Position numbers and translations under genes: made by a program
NCBI GenBank assembly: GCA_029964075.1
Contig: CM057149.1
Span: 32,322,900 to 32,386,899, forward strand
DNA from: Patiria pectinifera
Taxonomy: Eukaryota > Echinodermata > Asteroidea > Valvatida > Asterinidae
DNA: 64,000 nt
Direction: 5' to 3'
Part shown: positions 20,943 through 33,742 of the stretch, piece after piece
How the letters are laid out: each line of letters starts with the position of its first letter
Position numbering within the stretch: position 1 is the first letter of the stretch
The notes under the pieces: model-generated
The model's input: only the letters and a program-made list of their open reading frames with translations
What the model was told of the DNA's origin: nothing
Database searches by the model: none

Positions 20943-22648
20943 TGTTATAACTGATAATGTAGTACCCAACGGATAACGTATCACCAACCGATAATGTATC
21001 ACAAATTGACCGATATTGTATCACTAACCGATAATGTAGCAAAAATTGACTGATAGTGTAGTAAAATTTGTATCCGATAATGTATCACGTGTCGACAGAT
21101 AATGTAACTACAAAATAACTGTATCCGATAATGTATCACCACGAAACGGATACTGTATCAACCGATAATGTATCAAAAATCAACCGATAATGTATCAGTA
21201 TATTTGGAAAAGGTGGAAATATTGCAAATTAATTAAAGTCTAATAAGTGTCTTTGTTATGATAAGTCCCCACTCGGGAAAGTTTATCATTAAGAATATTT
21301 TTAGTGAATTTAGGAGGGAGTTGCTCTGGTTTGGAGACGCTCTACTTCCAAGTGGGCCTAAGCTAGTGGCGTATCCAGCTTTCGATGTCGGGGGGGGGTA
21401 CCTCCATTCGCACATCCGCGCCGAAATGTGGACAAGTTCTTTTCTCTGGACACTTGGCCTCCGTATGGGCTCCGTGCTCCAACCCAAGAGGGCTCGCTTT
21501 ACCACTTTTGAGAGCACCATGCATGGACGCACGGGACCATTGATCTCCGTATGGAGATCAATGGACGGGACATAGCATGCGCGAACTGTACTATACTGGT
21601 TCGCGCGCAAAGTTCAACGCCACTTCCAGAATGTGCCAAGGCTATTAGCCGCAGCGTCTTTGCATGATTGTAAGGCAACGTCGGCGCGCACTCGTGTATG
21701 CTACTGTGCATCGGGAGTCCTGTTTATTACATCACGATTTACTGTGTTTTGTTTGCTGCTCGCAACGACGACTTTTACACAGTTGCACGTTCGGGTCGAA
21801 ACTGGACCTGAAAAACAGCTCTTAAAAGTACTTTTTGTACTCATTTCATGACAGAAACAGTAGTCGTTTTTATTTCATCACACCTTAGGCTACATATACC
21901 CGAAAAATGACGGAAATGTCTTCGAGCATTCCACAACCTCTTTAACTTGCGATGGTCTCACAGACTATTCCCTCCCCTAATAACTTTGCATCATTTAAAA
22001 TACGCAGTGGATGGACCGGGACCAGTCTAGGTCCTCCCCCAACTCTCCGTTTCTGGCCGTTGAAGGGGCACTTGTGCACGGAGCCCATAGCTCCATGGTA
22101 AAATCAAAAACTGAGGGGGGGGGGGGGGGCTGGAGACCACATGACACCGGGGGCGCTGTTCATGATACAGATGTATCAGCGCAGTAGTATTTAATACATC
22201 TCGGCGGTTGGAAAGTTTGAAAAACACCTCAAAATCTGCCCTTTTTTCTCTAAATACAAAATAATGGGGGTGGGGTCATCCAATAGCCCAGACCCCCTTC
22301 CCCGGTCAAAAAGTGGGGCGGGATATAATTGGACATAAAACAAACATTTGTGTACACCTTTTCCCCGTACTGATACATTATCGGTTGATTTTTGATACAT
22401 TATCGGTTGATTTTTGGTACTTTATCGGTTGATACAGTATCCGTTTCGTGGTGATACATTATCGGATACAGTTATTTTGTAGTTACATTATCCGTCGACA
22501 CGTGATACATTATCGGATACAAATTCTACTACACTATCAGTCAATTTTTGCTACATTATCGGTTAGTGATACAGTATCAGTCAATTTGTGATACATTATC
22601 GGTTGGTGATACATTATCCGTTGGTTACTACATTATCAGTTGTAACAG
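20943..22648. mobile_element. TU-like fold-back element, GATAATGTATC repeats
   Basis: The arms 20943-21200 and 22375-22648 are inverted copies made of tandem GATAATGTATCAC/ACCGATAATGTATC units, outermost TGTTATAACTGAT and ATCAGTTGTAACA. G runs flank both ends, so the target duplication cannot be fixed. The 1.17-kb centre has no recognised gene, but at 21708-21943 it holds an end of the element family found at 46421-48940. Confidence 0.75.
21708..21943. mobile_element. End fragment of the 2.5-kb AAAGAGGTTGTGG element
   Basis: Matches 48712-48940 closely, ending AGCATTCCACAACCTCTTT. Only one end is present, inside the fold-back element. Confidence 0.65.
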
Positions 22649-22649
22649 G

Positions 22650-23165
22650 GGGTACCAGTACATTTTAATGGGGAGGAGGAATCACGAATCACGAAAACCT
22701 ACTTCCGCCTACGGAATTTTGTGGCTTACTTTAATCTAGAAAATGAACATGCTACATATATTTGATTTGTTAACTTTCGAAAACACATGTATGCATGTTC
22801 TACACATGTACATGTGGCACGGTCAAGTTTTACTTGTAAATTTTCATCTATTAATAGTGTATCAAATAGGAGTAGTTCCCCCTAGTAAAAAGAAAATCAT
22901 TTTAGTGTTAGTTCAGATGCCCCCCCCCCCTTCTTGGTAGTGTGTCCCCCTGTCTGTTTTGAGCGCACATGTCCCCCTATATAAACCACCACATGGTCCT
23001 GCCACACTTCCGTAAGCCAGCAGACCAGCAGAGACAAGTCGACAGTAGTCATACGTGTATTTCCTCCAACTGTCTTGCTTTGGTTCAAGTCTGTTGTCGA
23101 GTAATTGATTCTGTGCAAGAGTGTTTTTTTAATAGGTCCACTTCATTCACACTGTGTTGCTTTTA
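22650..23165. other. Spacer before the 4.1-kb repeats
   Basis: C run at 22920-22930. No recognised feature. Confidence 0.4.
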
Positions 23166-26100
23166 GGCCAAAAAAAGTCTCCGGTTCCTGGTATGGAGCT
23201 TGCCCGAAAAGTGGTGCGGCGACGCGGCTTTTTTGTTTTACCTGATTTTTTTTTGCTTCAAATGTCGGCTGATGACTGCAAATAGTGCCCGACTAAACTT
23301 AGTGCAAATATATGGGAGTCCAGAGAGGCCACATGAAGCTTGTTATAACTATGATGAAACAGAATAGTGACTAAAAACACAGATTTTTAATGTATAATAG
23401 TTTATTTCGTTGGCATTTTCGAGATATTGATCTATCTCATACGAGAAACAAAAGGGCGGAAAAGTGCAAAAAAAAACCCAGCTATCCCATATAGAGCCTC
23501 CCTATCGAATGTTTCCGTTCGATTCGATATTTTAAGTAAAACAAATAAAAATGCGTTGGCCAAGATAAAGGTTGCCATAAATTAAGCCACCGTGATACAA
23601 ACTTACCCCCGAAATTTAGACTTGCCTTCTCCCGCCCGAACAAATCCTGATTCAAGGATGTTTTGCATACAAGCATGAATGCATAGCTATAGCTAGCTGT
23701 GCAGAGACAGAACTTGGACTGAAGAGCGTGAGTTGTGTGGTGGATGATGCGAGCGTCTGCAGCCTTTCTGCCTCGTGTTCCGTTTGTAGGGCAGGCCAAC
23801 CAAACATGAACAATTATCCTTAGTTAATAATTTGCCGAAATGTCAACAGTTGGCGTGGGCCAGTGAAGATTCTATGATAATACAGCTCACGCAACTAACT
23901 CGACAGCCACAGACTGATTATATGGGAAAATATTGTAGCGAAAACCACTTTAGTTTGTTGTCTAGTACTATTGATAACTGTGCCAGCTGAAAAGTCATTC
24001 ACTAGACATGCCAGAGCGCATATGTAAATTAGGCTTCAACTAGCTGGCCAAGCCAATTGTTCCTTTTTAACCTGGCTCTCTATTCAATTGACATATTTAA
24101 CAATTCATGGATTAGCTTGGGCTAACCAAAACCAGGTCACTGTATTAAGGCAGGAGCGTTGTAATTATTTGCATAGATTACCTACATGTACCTTGCATTC
24201 CAGTTCAGTGGAAAAGTACTGGGCTAGCAGTGCCAGTATAAAAAGCCTGAGCACATGTTTGCCCACTGAGGATTTAGGACTGGGTGTGGTAGGAGAGACA
24301 TGTCTCTCTGATTTTATTTTACTTTTGGACCTGCCAAGACGGCTCAAATTGTAAGCGAAGATCAGTTGCCAACCTATTGGTGTCGTACGTAAGTTTTCAT
24401 GCCCCGCTGGCGAAGCCAAAGGGGCATACTGTTTTCGCCTTGTCCTTCCGTGGGTGGGGGGTGGGTGTGTGTGTGGGGGGAGGGTGTGTGGGTGGGTGTG
24501 TGTGTGTGTGTGTCCGGACAAACCTTGTCAGCGCGATAACTTGAGAAATACTTAACATATGAACTTCAAATTTGGTTTGCGTATTGTTCTTGGTAATCCT
24601 AAGAAGCCTATTGCATTTTGGGCCGAAAGGTCAAGGGTCAAGGTCACAGTGGCTAAAACAAAAGAAATTTTGTCAGCGCGATAACTTGAGAAATACTTTA
24701 CATATGAACTTCAATTTTGGTTTGTGAATTGTTCTTGGTAATCCTAAGAAGCCTTTTGAATTTGGGGCCGAAAGGTCAAGGGTCAAGGTCCAGTGGCTGA
24801 AACAATAGACATTTTGTCAGCGCGATAACTTGAGATTTACTTTACATATGAACTTCAAATTTGGTTTTTAGATTTTCCTTGGCAATCATAAGAAGCCTAT
24901 TGCATTTGGGGCCAAATGGTCAAGGGTCAAGGTCACAGTGGCTAAAACAAAAGAAATTTTGTCAGCGTAATAACTTGAGAAATACTTTACATGTGAACTT
25001 CAAATTTGGTTTGTGGATCGTTCTTGGTAATCCAAATAGGCCTATCGCATTGGGGTCGAAAGGTCAAGGGTCAAGGTCACAGTGGCTAAAACAATAGAAA
25101 TCTTGTATTTATTCTGAGGTCATAGTGATTAGGGATTAATTCATATCAAACCTAAAGAAGACACTAATGCTGTCAATGAACGTTCCATGTGACCAAGGTA
25201 CATGTAAGTTGATGTTAAAAGAGTGGTGTTATGTCATGGGAACAGTCACGGTTGCGGGGCATTTGTATTTGTAAACACACCTGACTTGTTCTTTTACATG
25301 CAGTAATGTGCCCCGTGCCCCATTTCAGCCGTGCTCGTTCATTTTATTATATTTTAGGATTGTATTAAATTGTGATAGTCAAATTTGCTAGACTGTAATT
25401 ATAATTGTTTGCCTGATTTGCTTTCTGTGCATGTGGCTTTCCTGTTTTGGTGGGTGCTTTTTGGCAGGGTTGGTTGCTTATCGGCGAGGGGTTGATTCGT
25501 CCCCCTTGGATAGCAGCCTGGTTGCTTATCGGCAAGGGGTTGATTCGTCCCCCTTGGATAGCAATCTAGGAAATATTTATTAAAGGGCGATTTTCCATTT
25601 TAGAGGCCAATATGTACAGGAAGTACAAGTAAACTTGTTTGTTATTCTTTTTCCTTGTTTTGGCCTTGTGTGTAACTACCAATTTGAAATGGAACTAGAA
25701 CACATTTTTGGTGGGCGTGGTTGAGCTGTTCGCCCAACATTCAAACTATATGTCCTTACAATTGTCCGTCATGTACTTCACGTTATTCAATTATTCTTAA
25801 TTTATTTCTAATCTCTGAATCCATACTGCCAAATTTGATGTAAATAATAATAATAATTTAAGTATTTTTTAATTAAAGGCCACAAGAAAATTATCAGTGG
25901 CTAACAGAATTGAAACGTCTTGTTCCTTCTAAAATTCTTTTGTATTGCTTTCACTTAACTGGCGGATCCCTGAGTAGGTTTCGTTACAATATCAGCAATT
26001 TGGAGAAGACCAGGTTTGTCCAGACCCAAAGTCTTAGTTTAGGCCAATAGGACACAACACTCTGTTACTCAGTCAGTCAGTCAATCAGTGACTCAGTATT

Positions 26101-27251
26101 TTCTTCACTCGCACATCGCAAACAATTCTAGACAATATCGATAATGGAAACGGTAATTTCTAAATTCAGTTTAGTTTCTTTTTATTTCGTCTGACATGTG
26201 AAACCACATGTACATTGTTGCCAATTTACAAACAGCCATTGTGAACAACTTGCTCTTTATTGTATATGTTTCGACTTTTCGATCGGGGCACTATAGAAAA
26301 TTTCCTTAAACTTGCTGTTTAGCATCACAAAAGAACTGGGTTTTTTAACAAGACATTGAACAAACATTCCACCGAAGTGTACTTTATGGAAATTTTTAGT
26401 TTACAACTGTCGAACTGCGATCCGACAGTAAATTGCTGTGTGGTGTTTTTTTCTGTTGCGATATGGGCGCAAAAGCAAGACAAAATAAAAGCGATATACT
26501 TAACTTGTACATTAAATGTTATTTTCGTTTGACTAAGTTTCTTGGCCTAAACTAAATAATAACTCTAAGAATAGTATGCAGTAAAAATCAGAAATCACCA
26601 GGCCAACTTTTTTAATTAGTGGTATTTACGTTTTCGATACACTACATTGGCAGCGATTAAAAAGTTTTCTCCCTTTTCAGGTATTTTGTAAGTTAAATTT
26701 TTTTTGCGCAACGAATTTTCAACTTAAATGTTTTTATATAAAATAATAATATAAAAAAACACTAATTCGTTGTTTTTTTTTGAGCGTCTGCGATCCTCTG
26801 AAAGAGGCATAAGACTAACGAAATTTAATGTACAAGTTAAGTAATTTGTTCTTATTGCATGAACGAGGAAACCCTAAATATTTGTATCTTTCGTTTAAAT
26901 TGGAACGGGCATAAGCATGAAAGCCCTGTCACTATTTTACACGAATTCCAATTGAAGATTTCCACAACTGCAACAACAAAATGTGACATTTGATAGGAGA
27001 ACCTGTACTATTAAAATATTAAGTAAGTAACTAATTACAGAAGCTATAAAACGCAGTTGAACAACCTGGAGTTTTAAATGTAATATTTTACTAGACCTTA
27101 AACCTGTCCCTATAACCTCCATTCAGTTCCTTTTGCAGTCTGATTTCTTTGTTCCGCGTTCCACTACCGTACGGATAACTACCAGACGAGTGATCGATGC
27201 TGTACTTTGAACCTTTACACGCTGAACTTGTATATCCGAGTTTCTCTGTGA
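23166..27251. repeat. 4.1-kb tandem repeat, unit 1
   Basis: Starts GGCCAAAAAAAGTCTCCGGTT. Nearly identical to the units at 27252 and 31345. Each has a T run after GCGACGCGGC, an 0.86-kb inner element, a 48-base direct repeat around TTGCTTATCGGC, and an AT-rich second half. A minus-strand frame of 105 codons (23799-23482) and a plus-strand frame near 24088-24354 are repeated with the units, but neither resembles a known protein. Confidence 0.92.
24399..25262. mobile_element. Subrepeat-bearing element in unit 1 (ATGCCCCGC ends)
   Basis: Ends ATGCCCCGC and GCGGGGCAT are inverted. After GT-rich sequence come four units of about 135 bases, each starting TTGTCAGCGCGATAACTTGAG and ending AAGGTCAAGGGTCAAGGTCAC. 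Similar non-coding elements with tandem cores are common in marine invertebrates; some of these have been linked to Helitrons (pearl-like). That link is inference here. Confidence 0.6.
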
Positions 27252-30200
27252 GGCCAAAACAAAAAGTCTCCGGTCTGTGGTATAAAGCTTGCCCAAAAAG
27301 TGGTGCGGCGACGCGGCTTTTTTTTTTTTTTACCTGATTTTTTTTGCTTCAAATGTTGGCTGATGACTGCAAATAGTGCCCGACTAAACTTAGTGCAAAT
27401 ATATGGGAGTCCAGAGAGGCCACATGAAGCTTGTTATAACTATGATGAAACAGAATAGTGACTAAAAACACAGATTTTTAATGTATAATAGTTTATTTCG
27501 TTGGCATTTTCGAGATATTGATCTATCTCATACGAGAAACAAAAGGGCGGAAAAGTGCAAAAAAAAACCCAGCTATCCCATATAGAGCCTCCCTATCGAA
27601 TGTTTCCGTTCGATTCGATATTTTAAGTAAAACAAATAAAAATGCGTTGGCCAAGATAAAGGTTGCCATAAATTAAGCCACCGTGATACAAACTTACCCC
27701 CGAAATTTAGACTTGCCTTCTCCCGCCCGAACAAATCCTGATTCAAGGATGTTTTGCATACAAGCATGAATGCATAGCTATAGCTAGCTGTGCAGAGACA
27801 GAACTTGGACTGAAGAGCGTGAGTTGTGTGGTGGATGATGCGAGCGTCTGCAGCCTTTCTGCCTCGTGTTCCGTTTGTAGGGCAGGCCAACCAAACATGA
27901 ACAATTATCCTTAGTTAATAATTTGCCGAAATGTCAACAGTTGGCGTGGGCCAGTGAAGATTCTATGATAATACAGCTCACGCAAACTAACTCGACAGCC
28001 ACAGACTGATTATATGGGAAAATATTGTAGCGAAAACCACTTTAGTTTGTTGTCTAGTACTATTGATAACTGTGCCAGCTGAAAAGTCATTCACTAGACA
28101 TGCCAGAGCGCATATGTAAATTAGAGCTTCAACTAGCTGGCCAAGCCAATTGTTCCTTTTTAACCTGGCTCTCTATTCAATTGACATATTTAACAATTCA
28201 TGGATTAGCTTGGGCTAACCAAAACCAGGTCACTGTATTAAGGCAGGAGCGTTGTAATTATTTGCATAGATTACCTACATGTACCTTGCATTCCAGTTCA
28301 GTGGAAAAGTACTGGGCTAGCAGTGCCAGTATAAAAAGCCTGAGCACATGTTTGCCCACTGAGGATTTAGGACTGGGTGTGGTAGGAGAGACATGTCTCT
28401 CTGATTTTATTTTACTTTTGGACCTGTCAAGACGGCTCAAATTGTAAGCGAAGATCAGTTGCCAACCTATTGGTGTCGTACGTAAGTTTTCATGCCCCGC
28501 GGCGAAGCCAAAGGGGCATACTGTTTTCGCCTTGTCCTTCCGTGGGTGGGGGGGGGGGGTGTGTGTGTGGGGGGAGGGTGGGTGTGTGGGTGGGTGTGTG
28601 TGTGTGTGTGTCCGGACAAACCTTGTCAGCGCGATAACTTGAGAAATACTTAACATATGAACTTCAAATTTGGTTTGCGTATTGTTCTTGGTAATCCTAA
28701 GAAGCCTATTGCATTTTGGGCCGAAAGGTCAAGGGTCAAGGTCACAGTGGCTAAAACAAAAGAAATTTTGTCAGCGCGATAACTTGAGAAATACTTTACA
28801 TATGAACTTCAATTTTGGTTTGTGAATTGTTCTTGGTAATCCTAAGAAGCCTTTTGAATTTGGGGCCGAAAGGTCAAGGGTCAAGGTGCAGTGGCTGAAA
28901 CAATAGACATTTTGTCAGCGCGATAACTTGAGATTTACTTTACATATGAACTTCAAATTTGGTTTTTAGATTTTCCTTGGCAATCATAAGAAGCCTATTG
29001 CATTTGGGGCCAAATGGTCAAGGGTCAAGGTCACAGTGGCTAAAACAAAAGAAATTTGTCAGCGTAATAACTTGAGAAATACTTTACATGTGAACTTCAA
29101 ATTTGGTTTGTGGATCGTTCTTGGTAATCCAAATAGGCCTATCGCATTGGGGTCGAAAGGTCAAGGGTCAAGGTCACAGTGGCTAAAACAATAGAAATCT
29201 TGTATTTATTCTGAGGTCATAGTGATTAGGGATTAATTCATATCAAACCTAAAGAAGACACTAATGCTGTCAATGAACGTTCCATGTGACCAAGGTACAT
29301 GTAAGTTGATGTTAAAAGAGTGGTGTTATGTCATGGGAACAGTCACGGTTGCGGGGCATTTGTATTTGTAAACACACCTGACTTGTTCTTTTACATGCAG
29401 TAATGTGCCCCGTGCCCCATTTCAGCCGTGCTCGTTCATTTTATTATATTTTAGGAATGTATTAAATTGTGATAGTCAAATTTGCTAGACTGTAATTATA
29501 ATTGTTTGCCTGATTTGCTTTCTGTGCATGTGGCTTTCCTGTTTTGGTGGGTGCTTTTTGGCAGGGTTGGTTGCTTATCGGCGAGGGGTTGATTCGTCCC
29601 CCTTGGATAGCAGCCTGGTTGCTTATCGGCAAGGGGTTGATTCGTCCCCCTTGGATAGCAATCTAGGAAATATTTATTAAAGGGCGATTTTCCATTTTAG
29701 AGGCCAATATGTACAGGAAGTACAAGTAAACTTGTTTGTTATTCTTTTTCCTTGTTTTGGCCTTGTGTGTAACTACCAATTTGAAATGGAACTAGAACAC
29801 ATTTTTGGTGGGCGTGGTTGAGCTGTTCGCCCAACATTCAAACTATATGTCCTTACAATTGTCCGTCATGTACTTCACGTTATTCAATTATTCTTAATTT
29901 ATTTCTAATCTCTGAATCCATACTGCCAAATTTGATGTAAATAATAATAATAATTTAAGTATTTTTTAATTAAAGGCCACAAGAAAATTATCAGTGGCTA
30001 ACAGAATTGAAACGTCTTGTTCCTTCTAAAATTCTTTTGTATTGCTTTCACTTAACTGGCGGATCCCTGAGTAGGTTTCGTTACAATATCAGCAATTTGG
30101 AGAAGACCAGGTTTGTCCAGACCCAAAGTCTTAGTTTAGGCCAATAGGACACAACACTCTGTTACTCAGTCAGTCAGTCAATCAGTGACTCAGTATTTTC

Positions 30201-31344
30201 TTCACTCGCACATCGCAAACAATTCTAGACAATATCGATAATGGAAACGGTAATTTCTAAATTCAGTTTAGTTTCTTTTTATTTCGTCTGACATGTGAAA
30301 CCACATGTACATTGTTGCCAATTTACAAACAGCCATTGTGAACAACTTGCTCTTTATTGTATATGTTTCGACTTTTCGATCGGGGCACTATAGAAAATTT
30401 CCTTAAACTTGCTGTTTAGCATCACAAAAGAACTGGGTTTTTTAACAAGACATTGAACAAACATTCCACCGAAGTGTACTTTATGGAAATTTTTAGTTTA
30501 CAACTGTCGAACTGCGATCCGACAGTAAATTGCTGTGTGGTGTTTTTTTCTGTTGCGATATGGGCGCAAAAGCAAGACAAAATAAAAGCGATATACTTAA
30601 CTTGTACATTAAATGTTATTTTCGTTTGACTAAGTTTCTTGGCCTAAACTAAATAATAACTCTAAGAATAGTATGCAGTAAAAATCAGAAATCACCAGGC
30701 CAACTTTTTTAATTAGTGGTATTTACGTTTTCGATACACTACATTGGCAGCGATTAAAAAGTTTTCTCCCTTTTCAGGTATTTTGTAAGTTAAATTTTTT
30801 TGCGCAACGAATTTTCAACTTAAATGTTTTTATATAAAATAATAATATAAAAAACACTAATTCGTTGTTTTTTTGAGCGTCTGCGATCCTCTGAAAGAGG
30901 CATAAGACTAACGAAATTTAATGTACAAGTTAAGTAATTTGTTCTTATTGCATGAACGAGGAAACCCTAAATATTTGTATCTTTCGTTTAAATTGGAACG
31001 GGCATAAGCATGAAAGCCCTGTCACTATTTTACACGAATTCCAATTGAAGATTTCCACAACTGCAACAACAAAATGTGACATTTGATAGGAGAACCTGTA
31101 CTATTAAAATATTAAGTAAGTAACTAATTACAGAAGCTATAAAACGCAGTTGAACAACCTGGAGTTTTAAATGTAATATTTTACTAGACCTTAAACCTGT
31201 CCCTATAACCTCCATTCAGTTCCTTTTGCAGTCTGATTTCTTTGTTCCGCGTTCCACTACCGTACGGATAACTACCAGACGAGTGATCGATGCTGTACTT
31301 TGAACCTTTACACGCTGAACTTGTATATCCGAGTTTCTCTGTGA
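27252..31344. repeat. 4.1-kb tandem repeat, unit 2
   Basis: Head-to-tail copy, 4093 bases. It differs from unit 1 by rare substitutions and by length changes in homopolymers. It keeps both copies of the 48-base direct repeat. Confidence 0.92.
28492..29359. mobile_element. Subrepeat-bearing element in unit 2
   Basis: Same element as at 24399-25262, copied with the larger unit. Confidence 0.6.
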
Positions 31345-32577
31345 GGCCAAAACAAAAAGTCTCCGGTCTGTGGTATAAAGCTTGCCCAAAAAGTGGTGCG
31401 GCGACGCGGCTTTTTTTTTTTTTTACCTGATTTTTTTTGCTTCAAATGTTGGCTGATGACTGCAAATAGTGCCCGACTAAACTTAGTGCAAATATATGGG
31501 AGTCCAGAGAGGCCACATGAAGCTTGTTATAACTATGATGAAACAGAATAGTGACTAAAAACACAGATTTTTAATGTATAATAGTTTATTTCGTTGGCAT
31601 TTTCGAGATATTGATCTATCTCATACGAGAAACAAAAGGGCGGAAAAGTGCAAAAACCCAGCTATCCCATATAGAGCCTCCTATCGAATGTTTCCGTTCG
31701 ATTCGATATTTTAAGTAAAACAAATGAAAATGCGTTGGCCAAGATAAAGGTTGCCATAAATTAAGCCACCGTGATACAAACTTACCCCGAAATTTAGACT
31801 TGCCTTCTCCCGCCCGAACAAATCCTGATTCAAGGATGTTTTGCATACAAGCATGAATGCATAGCTATAGCTAGCTGTGCAGAGACAGAACTTGGACTGA
31901 AGAGCGTGAGTTGTGTGGTGGATGATGCGAGCGTCTGCAGCCTTTCTGCCTCGTGTTCCGTTTGTAGGGCAGGCCAACCAAACATGAACAATTATCCTTA
32001 GTTAATAATTTGCCGAAATGTCAACAGTTGGCGTGGGCCAGTGAAGATTCTATGATAATACAGCTCACGCAAACTAACTCGACAGCCACAGACTGATTAT
32101 ATGGGAAAATATTGTAGCGAAAACCACTTTAGTTTGTTGTCTAGTACTATTGATAACTGTGCCAGCTGAAAAGTCATTCACTAGACATGCCAGAGCGCAT
32201 ATGTAAATTAGAGCTTCAACTAGCTGGCCAAGCCAATTGTTCCTTTTTAACCTGGCTCTCTATTCAATTGACATATTTAACAATTCATGGATTAGCTTGG
32301 GCTAACCAAAACCAGGTCACTGTATTAAGGCAGGAGCGTTGTAATTATTTGCATAGATTACCTACATGTACCTTGCATTCCAGTTCAGTGGAAAAGTACT
32401 GGGCTAGCAGTGCCAGTATAAAAAGCCTGAGCACATGTTTGCCCACTGAGGATTTAGGACTGGTGTGGTAGGAGAGACATGTCTCTCTGATTTTATTTTA
32501 CTTTTGGACCTGTCAAGACGGCTCAAATTGTAAGCGAAGATCAGTTGCCAACCTATTGGTGTCGTACGTAAGTTTTC

Positions 32578-33742
32578 ATGCCCCGCGGCGAAGCCAAAGG
32601 GGCATACTGTTTTCGCCTTGTCCTTCCGTGGGTGGGTGCGTGGGTATGTGGGTGGGTGTGGGTGAGTTTGTGTTACATACCCTATGTGGACTTGTGAACA
32701 AAAGAGGTCCACATAATGCAGGTTGTGTTAACCTTATGTGGACTAAGCCGTGTCCACATAAGGTTTTGCCCTTTCTGGAAAACAGGTTTAGAGGCATTTT
32801 TGGGTTAGGTTTATCTGTAGCAGAATGAAGAGAAACACTATAGGGAATCATAGAAAAAAAATTGGGTTAAAAGAGTTTTCACAGTTTAAGTAAAGTTATT
32901 TTTTGTACCGAGTTTTCTTAACTACACGAAAACAAAGCAATGTCCACACAAGGTATGTAACACACGTCTGGGTGTGGGTGTGTGTGTGTGTGTGTCCGGA
33001 CAAATCTTGTCAGCGCGATAACTTGAGAAATACTTAACATATGAACTTCAAATTTGGTTTGCGTATTGTTCTTGGTAATCCTAAGAAGCCTATTGCATTT
33101 TGGGCCGAAAGGTCAAGGGTCAAGGTCACAGTGGCTAAAACAAAAGAAATTTTGTCAGCGCGATAACTTGAGAAATACTTTACATATGAACTTCAATTTT
33201 GGTTTGTGAATTGTTCTTGGTAATCCTAAGAAGCCTTTTGAATTTGGGGCCGAAAGGTCAAGGGTCAAGGTGCAGTGGCTGAAACAATAGACATTTTGTC
33301 AGCGCGATAACTTGAGATTTACTTTACATATGAACTTCAAATTTGGTTTTTAGATTTTCCTTGGCAATCATAAGAAGCCTATTGCATTTGGGGCCAAATG
33401 GTCAAGGGTCAAGGTCACAGTGGCTAAAACAAAAGAAATTTGTCAGCGTAATAACTTGAGAAATACTTTACATGTGAACTTCAAATTTGGTTTGTGGATC
33501 GTTCTTGGTAATCCAAATAGGCCTATCGCATTGGGGTCGAAAGGTCAAGGGTCAAGGTCACAGTGGCTAAAACAATAGAAATCTTGTATTTATTCTGAGG
33601 TCATAGTGATTAGGATTAATTCATATCAAACCTAAAGAAGACACTAATGCTGTCAATGAACGTTCCATGTGACCAAGGTACATGTAAGTTGATGTTAAAA
33701 GAGTGGTGTTATGTCATGGGAACAGTCACGGTTGCGGGGCAT
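32578..33742. mobile_element. Subrepeat-bearing element in unit 3, with MITE insert
   Basis: Same as in units 1 and 2, but its GT-rich part is interrupted by the MITE at 32669-32964. Confidence 0.6.
32669..32964. mobile_element. 296-base MITE, TGTGTTACATACC ends
   Basis: TGTGTTACATACC at the left and GGTATGTAACACA at the right are perfect inverses. The similarity continues inward as TRTGTGGAC. Several internal GTCCACATAAGG repeats are present. It is absent from units 1 and 2, so it inserted after the unit arose. The target duplication is hidden in the GT-rich site. Confidence 0.75.

Noticed and set aside
20943-22648. Polinton-type terminal repeats
   Set aside because: The element is far too short, has no capsid or polymerase genes, and its arms are short-period tandem repeats.
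23482-23799. 105-codon frame repeated in the 4.1-kb units as a conserved gene
   Set aside because: Conservation follows from recent duplication of the whole unit. Unit 3 breaks the frame and no family is recognisable.
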